This document shows, piece after piece, positions 44,437 through 52,476 of a DNA stretch of 64,000 nt (position 1 is its first letter; each line of letters starts with the position of its first letter). The translations under genes were made by a program, and so were the position numbers. The DNA is taken from assembly GCA_011525695.1 (NCBI GenBank), contig WYBX01000137.1, forward strand, positions 1 through 64,000, written 5' to 3'. This DNA is from Verrucomicrobiia bacterium (GTDB lineage: Bacteria; Verrucomicrobiota; Verrucomicrobiia; Opitutales; Opitutaceae). A model generated the notes under the pieces. The model ran no database searches. It saw only the letters and a list, made by a program, of their open reading frames with translations, and was not told the origin of the DNA.

Positions 44437-45864
44437 GTGAATACCTCCAGCATCCACGATGCGGTGCGGCTTCCTTTTCTGCTCCTGCTTATCCTTGCAC
44501 CCCTCGCGCACGGCATGCCCGCCTTTCCCGGCGCGGAAGGCTTCGGCGCCAATGCGAAAGGCGGTCGCGGCGGGCGCGTCATCCAGGTGACCAGCCTGGC
44601 TGACCGCGGTCCCGGTACGCTGCGCCAGGCGCTCGAGGCCGAAGGACCGCGGACGGTGGTATTTCGCGTGGGCGGCATCATCACCCTCGAATCCCAAATC
44701 GTCGTCGAGCACCCGTATCTCACCCTCGCCGGGCAGACCGCCCCGGGCGATGGCATCCTTATCCGCAAGGGCGCTCCGGATGTCACGCCGCTGCGAATCA
44801 ACACGCATGACATCGTCATCCGCGGGATTCGAATTCGCACGGGCGACTCGATGCCGCAGCGGCAGACCGATTGCATCGAGATGTCCAACACCGACGCCCG
44901 CGACCGCGTCCGTGACATCATCCTCGATCACTGCTCGTTCAGCTGGTCGACCGACGAGAACCTGGCGATCATGGGCCGCTACATCGGCGGGCCAGGCGCG
45001 GACAACACGAAGTCCGAAAACTGGGATCGCGAGAACCAGACCACGAATGTCACCGTGCAGTGGTGCATCAATTCCGAGGGTCTCGACACGCCGCAAATCC
45101 ACAAATCGCGCGGCGCGCTGATCAAGTTCATCCGCTCCTTCAGCTATCATCACAATCTCATGGCGCACAACCGGGCGCCCCGGAACCCGCGGCTGCAGGG
45201 CCAGCCCGGCACGATCAAGGATGTCGTGAACAATGTCATCTATAACACGGGCCGCTACGGCACGGGCCCGTCGGATGGGGTGCGTTTCAATTATGTGGGC
45301 AACTACCAGCAGGCGGGCGTCGACAGCGGACCGGTGACCTACAGCATCGGGAATTACGGCCGGCCGGGAGTGTTCCAGGTGTACCTAAAGGACAATTACA
45401 ATTCCGCGCACCGCACGTCCGACGGGCAGGACGAGCGGCTCGTGCTCGAACCGGTCTGCTGGCCAAATGTCGTCGGAGAGCCGTTCGAGGCCCCGCCGAT
45501 CCGGACCACGTCCGCCCGCCAGGCCTTCGAGGAAGTCCTGGAATATGCCGGCTGCATCACCCAGGGCCGCGATTCGGTCGATGAGCGGATCATCGCCGAA
45601 GTGCGCAATGGCACCGGCCGGATCAAGACGAGCGTTGCCGACGCGGGTGGTTACCCGGAGATTCGCGGGGGTGTGCCGCTGCCGAATGCCGATGCCGACG
45701 GAATGCCGGATGCCTGGGAAACGCGACATGGGCTCGATCCCAGGAATCCCGCCGACGGCCACGGCGACCCCGATGGGGACGGTTATGCAAATTTGGAGGA
45801 ATATCTGAACTCGTTGATCCCCTTTCCGCCGGATACGTTGGCGAAGTCCGCGGATCGGGGGTAG
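44437..45864 (+). CDS. Secreted pectate lyase family 1-like protein
   Basis: A 475-residue protein starting at GTG. Residues 10-26 are a signal peptide (LPFLLLLILAPLAHG). The mature enzyme begins MPAFPGAEGFGANAKGGRGGRVIQVTSLADRGPGTLRQAL, the typical start of PL1 pectate lyases of Bacteroidota and Verrucomicrobiota. Helix-ladder motifs follow (TVVFRVGGIITLESQIVVEHPYLTLAGQTAPGDGI; IILDHCSFSWSTDENL). After residue 430 come Ca-binding repeats DADGMPDAWETRHGLDPRNPADGHGDPDGDGYANLEEY. It would cleave polygalacturonate by beta-elimination. An exact operator box lies 46 nt upstream. An ATG at 44421 is out of frame. Confidence 0.87.
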   Translation: MNTSSIHDAVRLPFLLLLILAPLAHGMPAFPGAEGFGANAKGGRGGRVIQVTSLADRGPGTLRQALEAEGPRTVVFRVGGIITLESQIVVEHPYLTLAGQTAPGDGILIRKGAPDVTPLRINTHDIVIRGIRIRTGDSMPQRQTDCIEMSNTDARDRVRDIILDHCSFSWSTDENLAIMGRYIGGPGADNTKSENWDRENQTTNVTVQWCINSEGLDTPQIHKSRGALIKFIRSFSYHHNLMAHNRAPRNPRLQGQPGTIKDVVNNVIYNTGRYGTGPSDGVRFNYVGNYQQAGVDSGPVTYSIGNYGRPGVFQVYLKDNYNSAHRTSDGQDERLVLEPVCWPNVVGEPFEAPPIRTTSARQAFEEVLEYAGCITQGRDSVDERIIAEVRNGTGRIKTSVADAGGYPEIRGGVPLPNADADGMPDAWETRHGLDPRNPADGHGDPDGDGYANLEEYLNSLIPFPPDTLAKSADRG

Positions 45865-45967
45865 GTCAGGGAGCCCTCGATCGCCCAGGCAGAGCCTCGG
45901 ACCACGTGACCCCCCGAGCTCTTCGTTACCTACGCGTCTTCTGTGAAATGCCTTGCACCGCGAGCCC

Positions 45968-45980
45968 TTGAATCGTTCAA
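45968..45980. promoter_or_regulatory. LacI-type operator box 4 (TTGAATCGTTCAA)
   Basis: An exact consensus box. It ends 46 nt before the GTG at 46027, which supports that start over the earlier in-frame ATG at 45943; the latter would place the operator inside the gene. Confidence 0.82.
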
Positions 45981-46026
45981 CCGCGGACTACTTGTCCGGT
46001 CTATTTTCCGCCCCAGAGTTCGACGT

Positions 46027-47697
46027 GTGAATCCACTTTGCTGCCGACCCAGCTGGAACCTGGCACTGCTCCAGGCGGCGCTTTTCTTTTCTGCGCCGAT
46101 TGCCACCGGGATGGCGGCAGCGGGGACACACCTGACCCTGGAAGCTCCGGCCAGCGTGCCGTGCTTCGATTTCGGCGAGTTCGTCATCCGGGTCGAAAAT
46201 CCCAACTTTGCGAATCCCTTCACGGACGTCGCGATTACCGGAACTTTCCAGGCCCCGCGCGCTGTGCCCGTGGTCACGCGTGGTTTTGCGGACTCGGCCG
46301 ATGGGACGGTGTTTCGCCTGCGGTTCTCGCCCGCGCTGGCCGGCGTCGACTATCGGTATCAGATTCGTTTCAGCGCTCCCGGCCTGATGAAGGTGTTCAC
46401 GGGTGAATTGCGTTGCGCAGCCTCCTCCCGGCCGGGCCCGGTGATCGTGGCTCCCTGGAGCCCGAAGCATTTCGTGCACGCCGGTTCGAAGAAGCCATTC
46501 TACCACCTCGGCTACACGGCCTACCACCTGGTGGACCCCTCCAATGACGATGCGCAGATCGCCGCAACCCTGGACTACCTCGTGCAACACGGGTTCAACA
46601 AGGTGCGCTTCCTGCTCTCCGGCTACCCGAAGGATACGATCCACGGCACCAGCGCCGATATCGAACACGGGGTGTCGGCCGAAGCCCTCAGGTCGGCGAA
46701 TTATGGCGCGCGCCCCGGCGAGGTGAACACCCTGCCGGCCTGGCAGGGCAGTGATCACGCCTTCGACTTCACGCGCTTCGACGTCGCTTTCTGGCAGCGG
46801 ATCGATCGCGCCGTCCTGGCCATGCGCGAGCGCGGGATTGTGGCCACCTGCATCTTCACGATCGAGAAGCAGGGCCTGGATCGGGAGTATGGCTGGTTGA
46901 CGGAAAACGAGTATCGGCTCTATCGCTACGCGGTGGCGCGGCTGGCAGCCTTCGACAATGTGTGGTGGGATCTGGGAAATGAGCACAACGAGGTGCGCAG
47001 CCCCGACTGGGGCGACACCATGGGCGCATTCGTCCGCCGGGAGGATCCGTATGGGCGGCTGGCCTCCGCCCACGGTCACGCCGAGTTTCCCTACGCGCGC
47101 TCCTCCTGGGCCGACTATATCATTTCACAACACTACGGAACGCTGGACGAACTGTACTGGTGGACGCAGCGGTTTCACGAGGTCCCAAAGCCGTTCATCA
47201 ACGAGGAATACGGCTACGAACATGACGCGGACCGGCCGGGTCACGGGATGAATGCAGACTGGATCCGGCGCAGCCATTGGACGATTGCCATGGCCGGCGG
47301 TTATGCCACGTATGGTGACCGCACCGGCGGCATTGCCTGGTTCTATATGGGTGAACCCGGAAATGGCATAGCCCCGGCGCAGCTGAAGCACCTGCGGACG
47401 TTCTTCGAAGCCCTTCCCTTTCACGAGCTGGAGCCGCGGCAGCAGATCACCACGCGCGGCTACTGCCTTTCGAAGCCAGGCTCGGTGTATGTGGTGTACC
47501 TGCCGGATGGCGGCGAGACCGAACTCAACCTGTGGAGCGCCCCGGTCGGATCGCTCCAACTCAGCTGGTTCGATCCCCGGACGGGCCGGACGATCGCCGG
47601 GGGTGAAATCCAGACGCGCGGACGGAGGACGCTGGGCACGCCGCCGATTCCAGGCGACATCGTGGCCCTGCTCACCCGAATCCCTCCTCGACCGTGA
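46027..47697 (+). CDS. Secreted DUF5060 + DUF4038 (GH140-like) glycoside hydrolase
   Basis: A 556-residue protein starting at GTG 46027, with signal peptide LALLQAALFFSAPIATGMAAA. Residues about 30-110 match the DUF5060 beta domain (FDFGEFVIRVENPNFANPF-x-D-V). From 140 there is a TIM barrel of the DUF4038/GH140 type: HLGYTAYHLVDPSNDDAQIAATLDYLVQHGFNKVRFLLSG, NVWWDLGNEHNEV with candidate acid/base Glu319, and INEEYGYEH with candidate nucleophile Glu393 or Glu394. GH140 enzymes hydrolyse apiosyl linkages of rhamnogalacturonan II, and related activities cannot be excluded. The stop overlaps the beta-helix gene by four bases (GTGA), so both are one transcript. Confidence 0.8.
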   Translation: MNPLCCRPSWNLALLQAALFFSAPIATGMAAAGTHLTLEAPASVPCFDFGEFVIRVENPNFANPFTDVAITGTFQAPRAVPVVTRGFADSADGTVFRLRFSPALAGVDYRYQIRFSAPGLMKVFTGELRCAASSRPGPVIVAPWSPKHFVHAGSKKPFYHLGYTAYHLVDPSNDDAQIAATLDYLVQHGFNKVRFLLSGYPKDTIHGTSADIEHGVSAEALRSANYGARPGEVNTLPAWQGSDHAFDFTRFDVAFWQRIDRAVLAMRERGIVATCIFTIEKQGLDREYGWLTENEYRLYRYAVARLAAFDNVWWDLGNEHNEVRSPDWGDTMGAFVRREDPYGRLASAHGHAEFPYARSSWADYIISQHYGTLDELYWWTQRFHEVPKPFINEEYGYEHDADRPGHGMNADWIRRSHWTIAMAGGYATYGDRTGGIAWFYMGEPGNGIAPAQLKHLRTFFEALPFHELEPRQQITTRGYCLSKPGSVYVVYLPDGGETELNLWSAPVGSLQLSWFDPRTGRTIAGGEIQTRGRRTLGTPPIPGDIVALLTRIPPRP

Positions 47698-49445
47698 ACG
47701 AGCCTGCCTCTTCCATGACACCTCCCCGTTCGAAACTACCGCCCACCGGCATACGGCAGCTCCCCTGGCCGTTGTCGATTGCCGCCCTTCTTCTTCTCCT
47801 CCTCCCCGGCGGCGCTGGGCGGTCGGTGGCGGGGGAGCCGCCCGCCCAGCCGTCCGTGGTCGCGACCTACGAATGCGCGAGCGTGTATTGGAAAAGCGAA
47901 AACAGGGGCGCGTGCCGCGTGCAGTACCGGCCGGCCGGCGCCGGCGCCTGGCAGGACGCGCTCGATCTGATCCATGATGCCCAGGAGGGCGAATACCGCG
48001 GCAGTCTCGTGGGGCTCGAGCCCGGAGCGAAATATGAGGTCCGGCTGGAGGCGGCAGGCCGAACGGGTTTGCTCGCTCTCGAAACGCGATCCGACCAGTT
48101 CCCGATTGGCCGCACCACGCTGTTGCCCGCGGGCGAGTCGGCGAAACCGGTCGTCATCACGACCTCGGGCACGGCCGAAGCCTACCATCTCGTCACTGTG
48201 CCGGCGGGCGCCCGCAGCTCGATCAACGTCGCCAACTCTGCGCCGAACGGAATCGAGATTGATGCCGACTACGTGATCGTCCGCGGGATCGAGGTTCGCA
48301 ACGCCGCGCACAATGGCATCCTCATCCGGAAGGACCGGCACGACGTCGTCGTGGAAGGGTGCCGGCTCTGGCATTGGGGCCGGATGGGCGGCGCCGCCAG
48401 CTTCGGCCATAACGGCGGCAACCAGGACAGCGGCATCCAGGCCGAGCCCGGGACCTTCAACCTGACCCTTCAGCGCAACCTCATCGAAAATCCCCGCGGC
48501 GCCTCGAACGACTGGGAGACGGGGCACCCGCTGGGACCGCAGGGGATCACGCTCCGCAGCAGTCGCGGCGGCCATGTGATCCGCTACAACGAGATCTGGT
48601 CGACGGAGGACCACGGATTCAACGACGGGATCGGCGGCGGTGTGAACTTCTCGGATGTTGGCAACATGAACCGCGATTCGGACATTTACGGGAACATCAT
48701 CCGGAATGCCTGGGACGATGCGATCGAGTGCGAGGGGGCGAACATGAACGTGCGCATCTGGGGCAACCTGCTCGAGAAGTATTTTGTCGGCATCGCGACG
48801 GCGGCGACCGCGAAGGGGCCGCTCTATCTCTTTCGCAATGTCTTCGGCGAGAGCCGTTGGAGCCATGCGGATCCCCGCGGCAATGTAGCCTTCAAGACCC
48901 AGGAGCGGGGGGGCTTCGGCGGCGGCCCTATCTTTGCCTTTCACAACACGGTGCTCCAGCCGCGGGGACCCTCGAGCGTGTTCAACAATCTCACCCGCAA
49001 TACCGTCACCCGGAACAACATCTTCGACGTGCCAGGCAGTTATATCAACCGCCATGATGTGGATCCCAGCAGCGATCACGACTTTGATCTCTTCACCGGG
49101 ATGGAGCGCAGCGGAGCCACTCTGCCTCACGGCTTCTTCGGCCCGCGCCCGGCGTACGTGGCGTCCGCGGGAAACGAGTTTTATCCGGCATCTACCACCC
49201 TGACGCGCGGTGCCAACAAGGTGGCCATGGTGGTCAGCGGCGTGGAAAAGATCGTCACGGATCCGATTATCCAGGTGCCCAACGCGGCATTGGACAACGG
49301 CGAACGATTGCCGGGCTTCAACGATCACTTCACCGGCAAGGCACCCGATTTGGGCGCATTTGAAGCCGCGGCGCCGCCGCTCCAGTTTGGCCGCCGCGCC
49401 CACCTTCGTCATGACGAAGGCTGGGCGCCGTGGGAGCGCTACTGA
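47694..49445 (+). CDS. Secreted right-handed beta-helix protein, likely lyase or hydrolase
   Basis: A 583-residue protein with start GTG 47694 (ATG 47715 possible), a Sec signal (WPLSIAALLLLLLPGGAGRSVA), an FN3-like stretch (about 50-125) and from 140 repeated beta-helix coils such as GIEIDADYVIVRGIEVRNAAHNGILI, VEGCRLWHWG, NLTLQRNLIENPRG, VIRYNEIWSTEDHGFNDGIGG, SDIYGNIIRNAWDDAIECEG and VRIWGNLLEKYFVGIAT. These coils match PbH1 repeats of polysaccharide lyases such as PL6/PL9-like and of GH28. Catalytic residues are not certain. Four-base overlap with the GH140-like gene places it in the same operon. Confidence 0.75.
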   Translation: MNEPASSMTPPRSKLPPTGIRQLPWPLSIAALLLLLLPGGAGRSVAGEPPAQPSVVATYECASVYWKSENRGACRVQYRPAGAGAWQDALDLIHDAQEGEYRGSLVGLEPGAKYEVRLEAAGRTGLLALETRSDQFPIGRTTLLPAGESAKPVVITTSGTAEAYHLVTVPAGARSSINVANSAPNGIEIDADYVIVRGIEVRNAAHNGILIRKDRHDVVVEGCRLWHWGRMGGAASFGHNGGNQDSGIQAEPGTFNLTLQRNLIENPRGASNDWETGHPLGPQGITLRSSRGGHVIRYNEIWSTEDHGFNDGIGGGVNFSDVGNMNRDSDIYGNIIRNAWDDAIECEGANMNVRIWGNLLEKYFVGIATAATAKGPLYLFRNVFGESRWSHADPRGNVAFKTQERGGFGGGPIFAFHNTVLQPRGPSSVFNNLTRNTVTRNNIFDVPGSYINRHDVDPSSDHDFDLFTGMERSGATLPHGFFGPRPAYVASAGNEFYPASTTLTRGANKVAMVVSGVEKIVTDPIIQVPNAALDNGERLPGFNDHFTGKAPDLGAFEAAAPPLQFGRRAHLRHDEGWAPWERY

Positions 49446-49718
49446 AGCAGAGGACAGAAGAGGCTTCGCCTCGGAACAGTCCTGGAAAGCCCGAACTCGT
49501 TGTGAACAGGTCGAGTTTTGGGCAACTGGACTTCATTCAATACACAACGTCGGAAATCATTGCCAACGTAGGGGCGCAGTCTCGCTGCGCCCTCAGGGCC
49601 ATTCGACTGCTGTGGAGGGCGCAGTCCCTCGGCAGGCTCCGGACCCTGAACTCGCCGGACGGGCAGGTCTGCGCCCTACGGGAATACGGCGTGACTTATG
49701 GCGTTGCGTATAGCTCGC
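49446..49718. other. Intergenic region with an R5 element and an R4 hairpin carrying an insert
   Basis: 49553-49715 matches 20985-21105 in opposite orientation. Inside it, one R4 hairpin is complete (GGGCGCAG-TCTCG-CTGCGCCC near 49572-49592). A second has its two arms GGGCGCAG (49617-49624) and CTGCGCCC (49669-49676) separated by a 44-nt insert beginning TCCCTCGGCAGGCTC. No gene is seen. Confidence 0.8.
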
Positions 49719-50792
49719 TCAAACCCGCTGCAGCGCCTTCAGGTTCCGTCCGATGATTTCCATCGTGCGATTCGGCGCCGCGACGTTGCGGGGAAAATAG
49801 TAATAGAGATACAAGTCGGCCCCGAGTCGCAGGACCTCGGGGAGATGCCGCTCCATCGGTTCAATCATCTCCGCCGGGAAGTTGTGATTCTCGATCAGCA
49901 GGAACGATTTCTTCCCGTTCGACCGGGCGAGCTCGATGAACTTGCGACCCTTTCCCGACAGCAGGACCTTTCCCCGGCCGCTTTCCTGATTCTCCCCGGA
50001 GCTCGCCCACCGGCCGTCCGCCTCCAGATCCCAGGGCCGGCCATCCGCCCCGAAGTAGTCCAGGTTCCTCATCGCGGCACAGACACCGATCTCGTCATCG
50101 TGATAGTGCGCCTGATTGAAGAGCAGGGTGAGCTTCTCCGGGTACAGTTGCTTCGAGAAACCGCAGACCTGATCGTAGAACTGCGCGGCGGCGCGCAGGT
50201 GCGCCTGGCGTGGAGCACCGGCGCCGAGAACCTCGCGGGCCTTCGCGGAATGATCGACCTGGAAAGCTTTGGGTTCGTCGATGACGATTCCGGCCAGCGA
50301 GGGATGCTGTCGGTACAGTTCGGCCAGCGTGTCGCGGAAAAACTGGAGCGTCTCCGGCCAGTGCACGCTGCTGATCACCCCGCTGGTGTAGGGGGCAAAT
50401 CCCGCCCGCCCTTGATCATCCAGCATCCAGGTGTGGGGATTGAGCACCGCGAACATGCTGGGCACCTTCGGCGCCCCCGCCGTCAGCCCCGCCCAGCGCG
50501 AGGGCACAGCAAGGGCCCGCATCCCCGCGCGTTCCGCCTCGCCGATGATCAACGCCAGATTCTCCCGCGCCGCCCAGAGATCCTGCTCGAGCACACCCAC
50601 GCACACGAAGTTCGTCCCCTGGTCCGCCATCCAGCCCATGTCCGCACGCACATGCTCGGGAACGATCGTGTACATCTGGGCATTGAGATAATAGGCCCCG
50701 ACCTCGCCGCGCCCCGGCCTTTCGCTGGAGGGTTCAACCACCCCGCCGGCCGTCGCGTCGCCTAGGCCATCCATGGAATCGTCATGCTTCAT
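49719..50792 (-). CDS. TIM-barrel-like protein of the polysaccharide locus, function unknown
   Basis: A 357-residue cytosolic protein (no signal peptide): ATG 50792 gives MKHDDSMDGLGDATAGG. Hydrophobic strands alternate with helices: MYTIVPEHVRADMGWMADQGTNFVCVGVLE, IIGEAERAGMRALAVPSRWAGL, LAGIVIDEPKAFQVDH (a D-E-P-K core that resembles catalytic loops in glycosidase-like barrels), KLTLLFNQAHYHDDE and SFLLIENHNFP, ending LYLYYYFPRN. I do not recognise a named family; a glycoside hydrolase-like fold is inferred. The regulator box at 50871-50883 lies 79 nt upstream. Confidence 0.6.
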   Translation of the reverse strand: MKHDDSMDGLGDATAGGVVEPSSERPGRGEVGAYYLNAQMYTIVPEHVRADMGWMADQGTNFVCVGVLEQDLWAARENLALIIGEAERAGMRALAVPSRWAGLTAGAPKVPSMFAVLNPHTWMLDDQGRAGFAPYTSGVISSVHWPETLQFFRDTLAELYRQHPSLAGIVIDEPKAFQVDHSAKAREVLGAGAPRQAHLRAAAQFYDQVCGFSKQLYPEKLTLLFNQAHYHDDEIGVCAAMRNLDYFGADGRPWDLEADGRWASSGENQESGRGKVLLSGKGRKFIELARSNGKKSFLLIENHNFPAEMIEPMERHLPEVLRLGADLYLYYYFPRNVAAPNRTMEIIGRNLKALQRV

Positions 50793-50870
50793 GCCGGCTG
50801 GTACGAGCGGAAGGGAAAGGACACGCCGACAGGATCCATGTCCTGCAGGGATCCGGCAAACCTCGTGGAA

Positions 50871-50883
50871 TTTAACGATTCAC
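50871..50883. promoter_or_regulatory. LacI-type operator box 5 (TTTAACGATTCAC)
   Basis: Reverse complement GTGAATCGTTAAA. It has two mismatches to the consensus but keeps the core AATCGTT. It lies between the stop of the MFS gene and the start of the 49719-50792 gene, 79 nt upstream of that start. Confidence 0.6.
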
Positions 50884-50887
50884 CCGA

Positions 50888-52198
50888 CTACACCGCCGCG
50901 GGCTCCGGCCCCCCACGCCGGCCCATCGGGGCGAGTCGAAGCGAGCAGACCAGCCCCACGAGGCACGCGATCCCGGCAAGGATGTAGCAGATGCGATAGG
51001 ATCCAGCCAGGTTTGCCACGTAACCGGCAACCAGCACGGCCCCGCTCGCGAGCGCCGCCCGCGTCATCTGGAGCCCGGCAAAGATCGAACCGCGGCGATC
51101 CGCCGTCGTGTTGTGAAACATGAGCGGCACCACCGGGATCTGGACGAGCACCCGCGCGACCCGAAACACGACCAGGGCGATGGTCAGCGAGACCAGGTCG
51201 TCGACCCAGAAGGCCAGCCCCAGCTCCACCAGCACCAGCAGCGAGAAGCCCGCAATGAGGACCGAACGCGCGCCGAAACGGTCAATCGCGAGCCCGACCG
51301 GATACGGGCAGAGGAAGCTCACGACGATGCCGGCCGAAGTCGACCAGCCCAGCCCCGCGAGCGACAACCCCAGCGTCTCGATGACGAACAGCGCGTGAAA
51401 CATCTCCGTGACGGCGGACGATGCCAGGGCTGCGCTCGCCACTGCGGCAACCTTGCGCGTGTGCGGATCGCGCAGTTCGGCCAGCGGCAGCAGGGGATGA
51501 TACCGGCCCGGCGGCGGCAGCCGCTCCGGCCGGGTTTCACGGATTCCGAACCGTGCGATCCACCAGGAGATCGCCACCAGGATCATGGCGGCCAGATAGG
51601 GCAGAAAGGCCCATTCCTCCGAAAGCGGGATCGCCACGGACATCATGCCAACGAGTGCCGCACTGGTAAAAACGCTGCGGATCGCGTTGGCCCGGCCGAT
51701 CGTTCCCGACGGGAAGCGGTCACCATACAACGGCAGCCCGGTGCCGAAGCAGACATCGAGCGACGCCTGCATCGCGAGATTGATGCCGAATAGCAGCACG
51801 ATGATCACCGCGGGATTCCGAAGATCCGCCGGCACGATGTAGGTGAGTGAGCCGAGCAAACCGACGCACACCATCGTCACGGGCCAGGCCACGAGGAGAA
51901 ACGGGCGCCGCCGCCCGCCCGCACTCCAGTGCCGATCGCTCTTCCAGGCGGCATAGGGCTGGACGACAAAACCGCAGACCCGGTTGATCGCCAGGATGGC
52001 GCCGATCAAGGTCAGGTCGCTCGTGAAGAGCCGCGCGGTGATCGGCAGCAGGTTCGCCGTGATGGTATCCACTGCAGCCGCACCCGCCATCATCAGGCCC
52101 AGCAGGAGCATCGCTCGCGTGGCCGGTGGCTCCGGGGAACCCGTCGCTCCATGCCCGCCGGCCAGCTGTCGGGACACCTCTGGGCAGCCAGGATTCAT
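50888..52198 (-). CDS. MFS transporter
   Basis: A 436-residue inner-membrane protein of about 12 hydrophobic segments, with start ATG 52198. The first helix region is LLGLMMAGAAAVDTITANLLPITARLF, followed by NRVCGFVVQPYAAWKSDRHWSAGGRRRPFLL with the conserved MFS loop. The C-terminal half has PLMFHNTTADRRGSIFAGLQMTRAALASG. It resembles sugar-cation symporter-like carriers (GPH/SLC45-like) in the W-K-S-D-R-H and R-R-P loop. It lies 95 bp upstream of the TIM-barrel-like gene in the same direction; the operator at 50871-50883 lies between them. Substrate unknown; a product of polymer degradation is likely. Confidence 0.82.
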   Translation of the reverse strand: MNPGCPEVSRQLAGGHGATGSPEPPATRAMLLLGLMMAGAAAVDTITANLLPITARLFTSDLTLIGAILAINRVCGFVVQPYAAWKSDRHWSAGGRRRPFLLVAWPVTMVCVGLLGSLTYIVPADLRNPAVIIVLLFGINLAMQASLDVCFGTGLPLYGDRFPSGTIGRANAIRSVFTSAALVGMMSVAIPLSEEWAFLPYLAAMILVAISWWIARFGIRETRPERLPPPGRYHPLLPLAELRDPHTRKVAAVASAALASSAVTEMFHALFVIETLGLSLAGLGWSTSAGIVVSFLCPYPVGLAIDRFGARSVLIAGFSLLVLVELGLAFWVDDLVSLTIALVVFRVARVLVQIPVVPLMFHNTTADRRGSIFAGLQMTRAALASGAVLVAGYVANLAGSYRICYILAGIACLVGLVCSLRLAPMGRRGGPEPAAV

Positions 52199-52476
52199 CG
52201 GCGGCGGGGCGGCCCGGCGGGAGAAAAGCGGCTGGGTGGCGGAGGGTGCATTCAGGAACGGGGTCGAGATACCCTCGGGAACAACGCCCGCATCACAACG
52301 CTTAACTGTCCGGCGCCGGCGATCCTGGCCGCCGCAGGCCCAATCCAAGATTCTGCACTGCTGCGACTTGTTAAGCTGCGCTAACCCCGCGCGATTGGCC
52401 GGCTTTATTCGTCGATCTCCAGGGTCTGCTGCTTGCGGCGCAGCCAAGGCTGTCCACCTTTTCACGAAAATTTGGT

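Noticed and set aside
45943..46026. Upstream ATG (45943) for the GH140-like gene
   Set aside because: It would place the operator box within the coding sequence, and the signal peptide follows the GTG at 46027 directly.
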